Shown: piece after piece, positions 12,340-24,142 of the stretch
Layout of the letters: each line of letters starts with the position of its first letter
How positions within the stretch are numbered: position 1 is the stretch's first letter
Origin: Narthecium ossifragum
Lineage: Eukaryota; Streptophyta; Magnoliopsida; Dioscoreales; Nartheciaceae
Assembly: GCA_963920575.1 (NCBI GenBank)
Contig: OY986970.1
Location: 3,315,654 to 3,379,653 of the forward strand
Length of the DNA: 64,000 nucleotides
Reading direction: 5' to 3'
Position numbers and translations under genes: made by a program
Notes under the pieces: generated by a model
Databases searched by the model: none
Told to the model about the DNA's origin: nothing
What the model saw: the letters and a program-made list of their open reading frames with translations, nothing else

Positions 12340-13330
12340 TGCTTTTTTACGCGTTTGGTTGAGAGCCAGGTAAAAACTCAGCGTGCTCCGTCTCACAGGG
12401 ACTCTTCACAACTCTTCCAGTGATCTCGAGACAAGATTGATCAGTTAATGTTGATCTTAGGGAGGGAGATTTATCACAGGTGTAATACCATGAGTATTTC
12501 TGTTTGATGGCAATTTCATAAATAGATGGAATTGCTACGAAATCGTACTCATCTTTTGACTCTGACATGACCAAAGCATTTTGACCATAACTTTCACATA
12601 CGGCCTCCAAATGGGTTATTTTAACTATCGTTGGTAAATCTATTCGGAAACCTACAAGTTTGGTGTTGACAACTTCCCCATATTTCGAAGTTTAGTGTGT
12701 GAAATCTACAATAGAAGTGAGCGATAGCAAAATGATAAATACATGGTCGAAACTATTTACCTGCTTAGTATATTTTCAGCCATATCTCATTTCGCCGTTA
12801 TGCATTTTCACGCATTCCCTTTTTCATTGATAACATTTTGATGCATCTCTTTTTTGTAATAAGGCAAACGTTTTTCATCCATAACTTGTTCATTCGGTGT
12901 CCAAATTAGACAATTCTTGGACCGTTGGAAAAAGGAATTATGAAGCCACGATATGACACTATGGACGAATACAATGGAAGATTTGGACGAAATCGTCCGT
13001 GGATGAATTTGTCCATCTCTTGATCTTCAACGCAGTAAGAGTATTTTCCCCATAAATTTTTCATATGTTATCCAAATCGAGTGGTTCTTAGATCGTTGGA
13101 AAGATCATTCGATAATCTACAACTTTGGTTCTTGGAGTTTTTCCAAAATCGAATGTTGTAGTGGACCAAAATGCAGTTAAATTCTAGTGATAATTTCATT
13201 AACATGATGAAATTGTCAAAAAGTGGTACAGAAAGAAGCAAAGATAAACGCGTGGATCAATTAACTATCTGATAGTTGAACGAATGTATGAGACATGTGG
13301 TGAGATTGGAGTAATCAGATAAAATCATGG
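12340..13330 (+). mobile_element. LTR-like remnant (edges not found)
   Basis: Repeated phrases such as CCATAACTTGTTCATTCGGT and 'ttggaccgttggaaa' (12885-12930 and again 13060-13110) are typical of the interior of long plant Ty3/gypsy LTRs. No TG..CA ends or TSD were found, so this is a suggestion only. Confidence 0.35.
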
Positions 13331-14572
13331 GAGCAGTTTGAAGATCATGGAAGCAGTTGCATGGAAGTTATCTCAGGGCAAGTATATAAATGAAGTAATG
13401 AAGATGAAGAACGATCTCGTCAAATCAAATATGAGCATAAACTCTTTAAAGAAATTTATCTTCGGAGTAGACTTAGCTTCCGCAGACTGGACATGCATGT
13501 ATTTTAGAAGTAACTTCTTTATAATCTTAGGAGTTGGCTTAACTTTCACAGGCCGAACCTGCACCCCTGTATCGCTACCGTCATGGATGCAGCCTCTTGA
13601 TCATTGTAAATTATCGATAGAACCGTGCTCGATGCTGTTATTTGCAATTAATTAAAAATCATTTTTCTACTGATGAGCTAATACCCGGTGTTATCATAGC
13701 AATTATTTGTGTTCTCTCCCTTTCTCATAATGTATATTTTCACTTCAAAACGCCCTCTCTTTTACATCATCAGAGAGATCGGAGAAGCCCGTGTCCATGT
13801 TCAACATGATTTGATGTGTATTCGCTGAATTGGACGAAAAGCAGCGCCAACAAATATCACGTCAATTTTTGTCCGCCGGATATAAGAACTGAGCAAGCAC
13901 GTCAAACTTCCGGTGGGGGCCTCCTGCCGGCCGCTTTTCATACGGAAATGATTGCGTGATCACAGGGTCAATTAATTGTACGTATTTCTCAGAACTAAAA
14001 AGGAAAAAAAAATCGGATATTCCTTTTATTAATAGCTTGAATTTTCTAATTAATTAGTGATCTAACACGAGAGCTCAATGAAGTAAGGTATTCAAAGAAG
14101 CATATCTCTGTTGCTTATATTAGAGTATTAATCATGGCATCAAAGACTCGTTAGTTGCAGTATTGCTGGGGCAATGAGGGAGGACCCATTTGTGGCTTTT
14201 GGAAAGAGCTGCAGGCATGAAAAAAGGGCTTCCCAGTTCCCACTTGACCAAATCCCTGGCTTTCAGTTGAAGAATAGGCTGCCTGTTTGCATATATGCTG
14301 TTGATGAGGGGGTCCCAGAGCCCGGCCATCGCCCATAAAACTTTAGCCACTTTCCCAACCAACCAACCCAAGCCTTGACCCCAATGACCACCACACTCCT
14401 CTCTGATATCAGAGGAGTTCCCAAGCATTATCCATCTAGTAGTTTGCGAACTTTAGTTCCCTTGGATTGTCTCAATCCATGGTGGGTTCCTGGTGTTTAA
14501 TTATCCCAATCCATGGTGGGCTCCGATTAGCATCCATGTACTGGTTTGCATTTTGCTGATGATGTTTAAATA
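13331..14572. other. Intergenic; no gene seen
   Basis: A 98-codon frame on - at 14132-14428 has no recognised domain. CAATCCATGGTGGG occurs twice (about 14472 and 14508), a small local duplication. Nothing else stands out. Confidence 0.35.
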
Positions 14573-14580
14573 ATATAAAC

Positions 14581-15085
14581 TAGGGGCGGCCTTGAGTTTT
14601 TCCAGGCTCAAGGCGTAAGATAAAAACATGACCCTGTGTTTTCTAAAATATATAAAAAAAATTCACTTCGAAAACAAACTTCAAGATGAACATATATTAT
14701 TGAAAAAGAAACATAACACTGTAATTCATCAAATAGAAAAATCACTTTATCACGTCAAATATAATCTAGCAATCTCAATACAATTTAACAAAATAGTATA
14801 TTAGATTCAAATGAAAATAAAAAACTTACGAAAGCCAAATCTATTGCTACTGAAAAAACACTCTCATTATTTTTTTAGCCGTAAAAGTTTCAACCAAACT
14901 TGTGTAGTCAAGTTTGTTAGTCAATTCCTTTTCAATTGATAGAGACAAAAGGAGTTTTTTTCAAAAAAAAACTTAGGAAACTTTTTGCTATGTATATATA
15001 TATAACTTTAATTTCTTTTTCTGAGCACCCAAAATTATGGGTCCAAGACCCATGCCTTCTAGGCCTTGCCTTAGGGTCGGCCCTC
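14581..15085. mobile_element. hAT-like non-autonomous transposon (505 bp)
   Basis: The left end TAGGGGCGGCC and the inverted right end GAGGGCCGACC match at 9 of 11 positions. The flanks ATATAAAC (14573-14580) and ATATAATC (15086-15093) form an 8-bp TSD with one mismatch, as expected for hAT. The interior is AT-rich and non-coding. Confidence 0.75.
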
Positions 15086-15128
15086 ATATAATCCCTAGTC
15101 TTCGGGCTTAATTTTTCAAAAAAAGAAA
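15086..15128 (+). mobile_element. LINE 3' tail fragment
   Basis: The sequence 'atccctagtcttcgggctt' followed by an A-rich run matches the terminal sequence of the intact LINE ('atcccagccttcgggctt', then poly-A). The hAT element at 14581-15085 lies directly upstream and probably landed in this tail. Confidence 0.55.
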
Positions 15129-15901
15129 AGCTCATAAGCAAAAAGGATTGAACAAAGGTCATAAAAGTTGGAGATAAAAACATGGAAAATGAGAGATTCT
15201 TGTTCTTGTGTGCTTGTAGCCCGAGTATATATATAGATCATTTGGGTCAGCAGTGTTTGGTAGGGTGGTCAAAGAGATGCGGGGGCTTTTCTCCACCTAA
15301 TTGAGTGCGATCAACCTTGGGGGTTCCAGATAAAGTTCCTTCTCACCCAACTCCGTGAGCTGCCATGACTTGGCAGTATGGCAACCCAGATGGTCCTCTT
15401 TACCATAAATCTACAATACTGAGGACGTCTGTGTTTGTTTGTAGTCACATTCAATAGAAATAAAAATGGCCACCCTTCTTTGTCCTTTAGGTTAGGTTTT
15501 AGAGTCAAATTTCATGGCTGCCAATTTAATGAAAAAGGCATGTATAGTGCCCATATGGTGCGGTGGTTCTTGGTGGAGGGATGTGATTCCTGCATTCCTG
15601 CAGCCTATGAGGATAGTGACCTGGAATAGATTCATGCGAATCACAGGTGGGCTGCGGCCTTAATGCCTTATGGTGTAGAGTAAAACACATACAATAAATT
15701 AGTGAATATTTTAATATGTAAGGCTGAGCACAGATCTGCCAATAATACATATTTGGCATGTTTGACATTGCCAGCCTGAGCGGAACCTACATGGAGACCA
15801 GTTGGTTGCCACGGGAGACTACGCTCAGGCTTTGACGTGAATTTGTAAACGCATATATAGGATACCCCTCCAGCCTTGCAGCAATTTTGCTCATGACCTC
15901 C
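15129..15901. other. Intergenic; no gene seen
   Basis: No coding or structural signal could be supported. Confidence 0.3.
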
Positions 15902-16122
15902 AACGAGGTCGTTTGGTACGGAGTTAACTTTATTTCGGATTAAGGGATTTTATTTCAGGTTTTAGGAATAACTTTGTAATGATTACTTAGAATAAAGTGA
16001 AATGATGTTTGGGGTTAAGGGGTGGAATAAGTAGTGGATTCGGAAATATTTCAGAAATATTCTTCCTCTTAACCCGGGTTAAGGGTTATTCCCGAAATCT
16101 ATTCTCGTATCAAACGAGGCCG
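15902..16122. mobile_element. MITE (about 220 bp)
   Basis: The ends GGTCGTTTGGTACG and, inverted, GGCCTCGTTTGATACG form a terminal inverted repeat. The inside has the 'taaggg' and 'aacccgggtt' motifs seen in other copies in this window (16820-17530, 33780-34130, 56840-57030). The TSD is unclear, so the superfamily is not assigned. Confidence 0.65.
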
Positions 16123-16819
16123 TCGCCGGGGCTCAATTAATAAAAAAAAAAAAAAGACATTGGCCCCTTAAACAAGGATGATAAGCTCAATTTTACTAAA
16201 AAAAGATTAAAAAAATCTACCATTCTAGTTCTATAGCATATTTTTGTACCCATCCAGCGTATTTCCGGCCAGAGTGTATCTTCTGAATTCAAATGCCGGT
16301 TTTTTAAAGAAATACAGAAGAGTTCATTTTAGCTAGAATGCATCAATTTAGTCAAAAGACAATAAATGTGTTGATTGCTAGAATACGTGCCATTTCTTTT
16401 CTTGAAAGTGAACTAATTGTGCGGGCTATCTTCTAAGATTAGTAAACTCAAAGACTTGATCATGACGGCCAAACCAATCTTTTTTTTCTCCTCTTCCAAT
16501 TGAAGTTAGCCTTTGACCCCAGCCAATGATCTCTAAACTTCGCCATTGCGATATTATATATGTCGAATGTCGAGTACAAATCGGTTTCAAACAATTTTTT
16601 TTTTCTATTATATAACTTCTTCCTAAAAAATCATAATAAATTCTAGAATAAGGAACCTAAACATCTTGAGACTCGAAGCTTAATTTTTGCCACTGAACCA
16701 TGAGGACTACTTAATTACTTATTAAAAATACATTTGTTCTATGCTTCTTCTTTCTACATGGATCATCATTTATTTCTTGGACAAAGCCTAAAGCCCCGCG
16801 CAATTTGTGCATGGATAGC

Positions 16820-17530
16820 TTATTCCGATTTAAAGGGGGTTAAGGGATTTTGAGTTATCCAAGTATGGTTAAAGAGTGGGGATAAATTTATTCCCATTTT
16901 AGTGTTTGGGGATAAATAGTAATGATTGTTTGGGATAAGGAAATAGTGTTTGAAGTAGTAGGTGGGATAAGGGTAGGATTTGTACCTAATATCAAAAATG
17001 CCCTTATACATAATGTATTCAGAATTAAATTAATTTAATTATGGGAATGTCGACATGCCTCCATATCCATCCGTTAATTGTACGAAAATTATATTACTAC
17101 ATACAAGAGATTAATATTATATTATAATATGGGAGATTTAAAATGACGCCAAATTAATTTAAAATAGCGCATATAATATACCACAAATATAACATGTCAA
17201 AATCATATATCAATCAACCCAAACTGCATGTTGATGATTCTCTAGAAATAATCTTCGCACCAACCCACCACCAGTATACCGGATGCGATCAAGTTAAATA
17301 ATTATCATTGGTTATCGGAAAATATGATGTGAGGGTACTCTGGTAATTGACACGCTTATGATGATTGATCGATATAAAAACGCTGGGTTTGAATACTAAG
17401 ATTTATACTCTTTCTTAACCCGGGATAAATGTATCATTGGCTAACCATATTTGGTAATCCCAAATTGTTTGGAGATAAGTGTTGGAATCCCCACACCAAA
17501 CATGGGCTAAAAAGGGTTGAAAGGTATTGG
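16820..17530. mobile_element. MITE-family sequence, diverged or nested
   Basis: Shares the 'ggttaagggattttgagtt' and 'cttaacccgggataaa' motifs with the MITE at 15902-16122. The two motif-rich ends (16820-16990 and 17400-17530) enclose about 400 bp of AT-rich sequence. Exact termini were not found. Confidence 0.4.
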
Positions 17531-19199
17531 ATTGGAACCCAATATAAAGACAGCTTATTAACAAGTGGAGGGACAAAAGAAAAACATTATTGACGTGTTT
17601 GCGATGGGTGCAAAGAAGGTAAAAAATTACGTCTAAAGGCAACTTAGTAACAAATGGAGAGAAAAAAAATACACAATACACAATGTGGTAACTTTGTCCT
17701 GCTGTTATTGCGGCCTAAGGGACCATCGAGATGAATGAACTAAAAAGCATGGTGGAGACACGCAGCTCTTGTCTGGCTTTTTTTTATGCACCTCTTTTGC
17801 AGTTTTGCGTCAGTTAAAAGTATTGTCTCGCATTAGAGTATTAACCATTCAAGGATCCAAAGTTAGAGCTCTTAATTTTATAGCAATAAAGATACGTTGT
17901 TGCATTAATCTTAGTGCTGTGACTCTCCACAGTTGCTGTAGAAAGGTTGCTCACATTATAATCCCGGCTGATGCGATAGTTTTTCAACTTTATAAAATGC
18001 AAAAGGTGACAAGTTTTCATTCAGGGATTTTCTATATAGTTTCTTATGCCTGGCAGCTCCCCCTCATAAGCAAAGTTGGTGCAGAGAACCACCGATGTGG
18101 TGACGTAGTGATTAAGATTAGTCATCTCTTATGTGAGGTCATGGGTTCGAATCCATGTGATGGTATGATCAGTGTACTTTCATCATTAAAATGTTAGTCC
18201 ATCTCGATGTGTTTGGTGCTAACAAGAAAACCGAGTTGGGTACAACGACATAATTGTAGGTTCATCCATGTCAGTGGCGCAGCATGATTTGAATTTCTTA
18301 AGTTCATTTCAATGAGAGGTATTTATGAACACTACTGGTGATGCCTGAATCCTTCCATGACATGCCCAGCAAGCAAGCAAGCAAGCTTTTATTTCTGATA
18401 TCATGGGTCTTGAATTCTAAATCAGACTCCACTCAGTCTGTCTCCACTGAGCGAATGACCCACTCGAGAGTTAATAGGCAAACCCGTACATGGAAGTGGA
18501 GAATATGGTTCTCTTTTGTATGTAAAAAGTTGACTCGAATGGACGGTGGTGCAATGAGGAAGGAACAATCTTAATTTCTAAATAGTATTATTAGATTTGG
18601 TTTTGTGAGATCAATAGATCATTCATGGTGGAGCATATGCACGTTGTTGTGATGGATGACGTTGTTATTCTCATTTCTCAAACAAAACTCCTTTTGAACT
18701 GAAATGGAAAGACCCATCATCACGTAAGTCATCTTTTGGATCACAATTTAGAATGGATCCACTAATAACTTTTTTTTTTTCGATGAGGTGAGTCCGAAGG
18801 ATCCACTAATAACTGATTGGCTCCGGAAATGCAATATGATATCCAATCAAAACAATTTATTCTGCCTCTTGTTTTTATAATTTATTATTATTGCATATTT
18901 TTCTTCAAAAACAAGTCGTTTTTCACTCGATGTAACTCACTCATGAAAATAATGAAAATTTATCATGCACAATTTTTTCAATAATGTCATATGGGTTTCT
19001 CTAAATTGCGAAAAACTATCTACATTTTCAAAATTTACATTCTGGTATTCTATATTTTGCATCTTTTTACTAATACCTATATTTCGTTAGCCAACTGACA
19101 TTAGCTTCGCTCAAAACGATCAAAATACCCTTCAAAACTTCTCATGTAAAGTCCTATTATATACACACACACACACAAAAAAAAAAACACCCCTATTAT
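17531..19199. other. Intergenic with a possible SINE; no gene seen
   Basis: Apart from the SINE-like piece at 18088-18270, this is unique-looking AT-rich sequence. The 142-codon frame at 17769-18197 runs through the SINE-like part and is not credible as a gene. Confidence 0.35.
18088..18270 (+). mobile_element. tRNA-derived SINE-like sequence
   Basis: A Pol III B-box match GGTTCGAATCC lies at about 18145-18155. An A-box-like TGGTGACGTAGTG lies about 45 bases upstream. This is the spacing of tRNA heads in plant SINEs. The sequence does not fold as an intact tRNA by eye, and no TSD or 3' tail was fixed. Confidence 0.5.
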
Positions 19200-20104
19200 A
19201 TCAAGGGGTATTAGGCCATAATTCCACATCTAACCCCCTCATTGTCCAGAGCCCAATACATCTTGCTAAAAACCCCACATTCACTACTTGCAAATGAATA
19301 ACCCCAAGACACCTTAAGATGACAATAATACCCATATTTTATTTTTATTTTTTTATTTCAGCATTTTCTCTCTCCTCACTCTTCTCTCCTCTCTCCTCTC
19401 TCCTCTCTCCTCTCTCCTCCGGCGAGACATCCCTCACCATCTCCGCCGCCGACCCTTCCCCGGCGACCACCCCCTTCCCCGGCGATCTCCCCTGCGGCAA
19501 CCGTTCCGACCTCGGATCTGAGCACCGTGACCCCGCCTCTCCTTCCCCGGCGTACTTCCGATGAGATCCAACGCCGGCGTCGTCCATTGCAGCGACCCAA
19601 GCTCGTCCGCTGTCACTCGTCCTTCCATATCTTCCGAAACCAGCAACCATTGGTCGTCTCTTCCTTCCCCGACGCCGTCCGATCGCTCTCCTCGCCGGAA
19701 CCCCCAACCCAACCTCCTACTCTCAGATCCGGCGCCGTAAGCTCCCAACGCCGCCGTCTCCGACCTCCAAATCGCCATCCAACCGCCGATCCGGAATCCC
19801 CATCGCCTCGCGACCCTTCCGCCGCCGTTTCCCGGCTAGATCCGGCTGTCGTTGCGCCGGCTTTCCCCTCCCCTGCTCGCTGCCTCCTTCCCCGATGAGC
19901 TTGCTCCTTCAGCCTGGGCTGGTTCAACCGGGCCAACTGGCTTGATCCGGTTCAGCCCGACCAAGCGACCTTAGTCTGATCTGATCCAGATCCCATCAGA
20001 TCCAGCCCATCAGGCTCAATCCCAGCTCAATCGGATCATGCTCAAATTCAGCAATCCAGACTTGACCAGATTACAGACAGATTGGGATGGTTTTATCTTT
20101 TTAA

Positions 20105-21155
20105 ATTCATTTTCATCTTTGTAAATTCATTTTCATCTTCCTGCATTCTCATCATTTTAAATTCATTTTCATCTTTCTAAAATTATTGTTTTAATCTTTT
20201 TAATGTATTTTCATCTTTTTAAAACTCATTTTCATCTTTTTGAATGCGTTTTTATCTTTCCAGCATATTCCTTTTTTCAACTTCATTTTTGTCTTTTAAA
20301 CTTTATTTTTATCTTTTTAACACCATTTTCATCTTTTTAAATGTATTTTCATCTTTTTAATGTATTTTCATCTTGCTAAACTCATTTTCATCTTTTTAAA
20401 TTCATTTTCATCTTTCCTATATTTTCATATTTTTAAATTCATTTTCATCTTTCTAAATTCATTTTCATATTTTTAAATACATTTTCATCTTTATAAATTC
20501 ATTTTCATCTTTGACAATTCATTTTCATCTTTCTTAGTTCATTTTCATCTTTCTGAACTCATTTTCAACTTTGACAATTCATTTTCATCTTTCTGAATTT
20601 ATTTTCATCTTTCTGAACTCATTTTCATCTTTCTGAATTCATTTTTATCTTTTATACATTTTCATCTTTTTAACTTTATTTTCATCATTTTAAATGTATT
20701 TTCTTCTTTTTACTTTTATTTTGATATTCTTAACTCTATTTTGATCTTTCTAAATTCATTTTCATCTTTCTCAATTCATTTTCATTTTTCTCGATTCATT
20801 TTCATCTTTCTCAATTCATTTTTATCTTTCTGAATTCATTTTCATGTTTTTTTTATTTCATTTTCATCTTTCTCACGTCATTTTCATCTTTGACAATTCA
20901 TTTTCATCTTTCTAAAATCATTTTCATCTTTCTGAATTCATTTTCATCTTTCTAAATTCATTTTCATCTTTCCTGCATTTTCATCTTTCTTAGTTCATTT
21001 TCATATTTCTAAACTCATTTTTATCTTTGACAATTCATTTTCATCTTTCAAAATTCATTTTCATCTTTCTGAATTCATTTTCATCTTTCATACATTTCAT
21101 CTTTCATACATTTTCATCTTTTTATCTCTATTTTCATCATTTTAAATGTATTTTC
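20105..21155. repeat. Minisatellite, forward arm (CATTTTCATCTTT)
   Basis: Dozens of units of about 16-22 bp share the core ATTTTCATCTTT with variable spacers (CTGAATTC, TAAATTC, GACAATTC and others). Units vary in length and by single bases, so this is an old array. Confidence 0.95.
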
Positions 21156-21164
21156 ATAATGAAC

Positions 21165-21890
21165 TGAGAAAAATGAAAATGACTGACAGAGATGAAAATG
21201 ATCTGTCAAAGATGAAAATGAGCTGACAAAGATGAAAATGATATGACATCAACTGAGAAAGATGAAAATGATCAGACATCAACTGACAAAGATGAAATTG
21301 ACTGACAAAGATGAAAATGAGCTGACAAAGATGAAAATGATCTGACAAAGATGAAAATGATCTAACATCAACTGAGAAAGATGAAAATGAGCTGAGAAAG
21401 ATGAAAATGATTAGAAATCAACCGACAAAGATGAAAATGAGCTGACAAAGATGAAAATGACTGACAAAGATGAAAATGAGCTGATATCAACTGGCAAAGA
21501 TGAAAATGATCAGACATCAACTGACAAAGATGAAAATGATCTGACAAAGATGAAAATGACTGACAAAGATGAAAATGATCTGACAAAGATGAAAATGAGC
21601 TGACAAAGATGAAAATGATCTGACATCAACTGAGAAAGATGAAAATGAGCTGAGAAAGATGAAAATGATCAGACATCAACTGACAAAGATGAAAATGAGC
21701 CGACAAAGATGAAAATGATCTGACAAAGATGAAAATGAGCTGAAAAGGATGAAAATGATCTGACAAAGATGAAAATGATCTGACATCAACTGAGAAAGAT
21801 GAAAATGATCTGACATCAACTGACAAAGATGAAAATGAGCTGAGAAAGATGAAAATGATCAGACATCAACTAACAAAGATGAAAATGATC
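21165..21890. repeat. Minisatellite, inverted arm (AAAGATGAAAAT)
   Basis: The same core appears as its reverse complement, AAAGATGAAAAT, in units of about 20 bp (GAAAATGAGCTGACAAAGAT). Some carry a 10-bp insert (CATCAACTGA) giving 30-bp units. This arm is more homogeneous than the forward one. The orientation flips within about 21150-21175. The - strand frames of 64-72 codons here are an artefact of the repeat. Confidence 0.95.
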
Positions 21891-22421
21891 CGGCGATGGA
21901 GCTCCGGGCAAGGGCGGGACGCCGGCCGGTGCTTGTTCGGGATCAGGAAGTGAGAAGAGGGGGGGGAACGAGAGAGCGAGAGAGAGAGAGGAGGGGTAAC
22001 AAGTAGGAAGAAGGGGCATTATGGTCTTTTTAATTCATTTTCATCTTTTTAAATACATTTTCATCTTTTTAAAATGTATTTTCATCTTTTTAAATACATT
22101 TTCATCTTTTTAAAATGTATTTTATCTGATTGGGTCGGCTCGCTAAGGTGGATCACCTTTAAATGTACCACTACCAGGTCGTGGTCCGGGATTGACGGCA
22201 AGGGTGCACCCTCCTTGCCTAGCTGCAGTGGACCGGCTCAAAGAGGAGTTGTAGGCTATTGGGCTGGAGGCGTAATGGGCATTAATGGTTATGCATGCAC
22301 CTTAATGTAATGGCTGAGGCCCGGCATGGATCAATCTGTACTGTTCAAGCGGATCTGAATTGAATCAGGTGCAAGGTGGGGGTGTGGATCAACCTGGCTC
22401 AATCAGGTTTGATCTGATCGA

Positions 22422-22621
22422 NNNNNNNNNNNNNNNNNNNNNNNNNNNNNNNNNNNNNNNNNNNNNNNNNNNNNNNNNNNNNNNNNNNNNNNNNNNNNNN
22501 NNNNNNNNNNNNNNNNNNNNNNNNNNNNNNNNNNNNNNNNNNNNNNNNNNNNNNNNNNNNNNNNNNNNNNNNNNNNNNNNNNNNNNNNNNNNNNNNNNNN
22601 NNNNNNNNNNNNNNNNNNNNN
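22422..22621. other. Assembly gap (200 N)
   Basis: Exactly 200 N, the usual size of a scaffold gap placeholder. The true distance is unknown. Frames drawn across it are meaningless. Confidence 1.
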
Positions 22622-23506
22622 AGTCAATGCGTATCAATGCATATCTATATATATATGTGTGTGTGTGTATCAAAGATGTGTCATTTGTTCCGATCGAGTG
22701 GTGGGCATTTGTGCAACAGATCAGGAGGAAAGCAATTCTTGGCGATTCACTAATAAGTTGACAGTGAGAGGTTCAACTGTTCAAGCATCCTATGTATGAT
22801 ATGGTCAGCCATGGACACGAATTGGGAGTGGGGACATCTATTGGCGGTGCTTAAAAGGGTGGCTCCCGTGAGTGTGTTCTTAGTTCAAGTAATTACAAAT
22901 TTTGCAATTGAATGAAGCAATACCTAAAGTTTCACGGAACTGATGTGCTGTGTCGGTTAATTAACATAGAGAGGAATCACTTCGTAATGAGGTTTTCTTC
23001 TGCTTTTAGTGGTCAATGACTCTGTTAGCAGCATAGGATGCCTCAAGAGTATGAAATGGATGTGATTCCTATAATCCAATTTAACACTAGAACACAAAGT
23101 TGTATCGACAGATCAAACCATACAATCAATACTGCATGAAACAATAGCACCCCGATCCATTCTGAAAAATAATGCCTATAATATTTCAGCTAATAAATGT
23201 TTCGAGTAGTAAGTATCAAAAACTCGTATTCTTGATCTCAGGAGGCAGCAGCTTGCTACTAGAGCCATTTTGTAGTTACTAAGTTTAGTTCTTATATTGG
23301 TCTCTTTTTTGCAATCTAGTTGTCGCCTTTTTCTTGCATCGATTTCTATTTTGAAGCTAGCATTATTGGAGTCCAGAGAATGTGTGCATGCTTCAGAAGC
23401 TTGATGGAAACCAAATCAATGTTGAATTATAATGCTGAGATTGGAATTGATCAAAGGGTTCCTTTCATATCTACTCAGCATAAATTGTGTTTGTATGGCT
23501 CAATGC
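22622..23506. other. Intergenic; no gene seen
   Basis: Starts with a short TA/TG repeat (22645-22670). No family is recognised. Confidence 0.3.
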
Positions 23507-23584
23507 AGACTAGAAAGCGGTGTGGAGGGTAGCTGTCGGCGGGGGGTGCGGGAAGCTAGTCGGCGGGCGGGGCGGGGGCGGGGT

Positions 23585-23618
<34 letters not shown>
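23585..23618. repeat. 34-base poly-G run
   Basis: Thirty-four consecutive G after a G-rich lead-in (23540-23584), inside the LINE remnant. It is either an expanded G tract or a sequencing or assembly artefact. Either way, the surrounding bases should be treated as low quality. Confidence 0.9.
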
Positions 23619-23619
<1 letters not shown>

Positions 23620-24142
23620 GCGCGACCCTTGGTGATCGAGTCTGACTCCCTCCTGGGGGTGGGCTATGTCTCGGGGAGGCTCGACTGGCCCCGGGAACTA
23701 TCTAGTCCATTGCAAGTGGTGTGGAGGATAGCTGCTTCCTTCCTTAGTGTGCTCTTTGTCCACATACCTAGAGAATTCAACACTCTAGCTGACTGCTTAG
23801 CGGCATCAGCTAGGGCCTCACCGATTGGGGGGCTCCCTTAGAATGGTGGGTGGTTTTGTTGGTGGTTGCTGTATCCTAGTGGGCTGTTGTATCCGGCCTG
23901 GCTGAGTCCTAGGAGCCCTTTGTACCCTAGCTGTGAGGACCCGTCCCTCTACTCCTGTGGCTCGTCGTGGACCGCGAGGGCAATTTGGTAAATTGTGCTT
24001 TGTCGGCTTGTTTCACACTCGCGTGTGCACACATTGACCATGTTTGTGGTAATGTTTGGCTAGAATGGTTAGTGGGATCCGGGATCGAAAGATCTGGGCT
24101 TGGGCTTAAGTTTTAGCCCAAGTCCAGCTTCCTGCGAGAGAC

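Larger units (their letters stand above)
19200..22130. mobile_element. Minisatellite-bearing TIR element, copy A (Mutator-like by inference)
   Basis: Order on +: an end with 'ctaaaaaccccacattcac' and 'atgacaataatacccat'; a TCTCC-rich tract (19365-19420); a GC-rich block (19420-19900); a spacer rich in 'ggttcagcccgacc' (19900-20090); the minisatellite (20105-21890); a GC-rich piece (21890-22010); and an end whose complement reads 'aaaaagaccataatgcccc'. The two ends resemble each other as inverted repeats. Copy B at 51850-54860 has the same order on -. Several frames span the GC-rich block on both strands without a recognisable family, so no gene is called. Confidence 0.55.

Noticed and set aside
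14132..14428. 98-codon frame on -
   Set aside because: Unrecognised, with no signal or domain. A rival frame overlaps it on the same strand.
17769..18197. 142-codon frame on +
   Set aside because: No domain is seen, and it runs through a SINE-like sequence. Codon content looks random.
19345..19936. Overlapping frames of 74-123 codons on both strands
   Set aside because: GC-rich low-complexity DNA inside a transposon keeps several frames open at once. No protein family is visible.
21154..21826. Three - strand frames with FHLCQL repeats
   Set aside because: They are translations of the minisatellite; the repeat lacks stops by composition.
22360..22761. Frames across the N block
   Set aside because: Made of unknown bases, so not evidence of coding.
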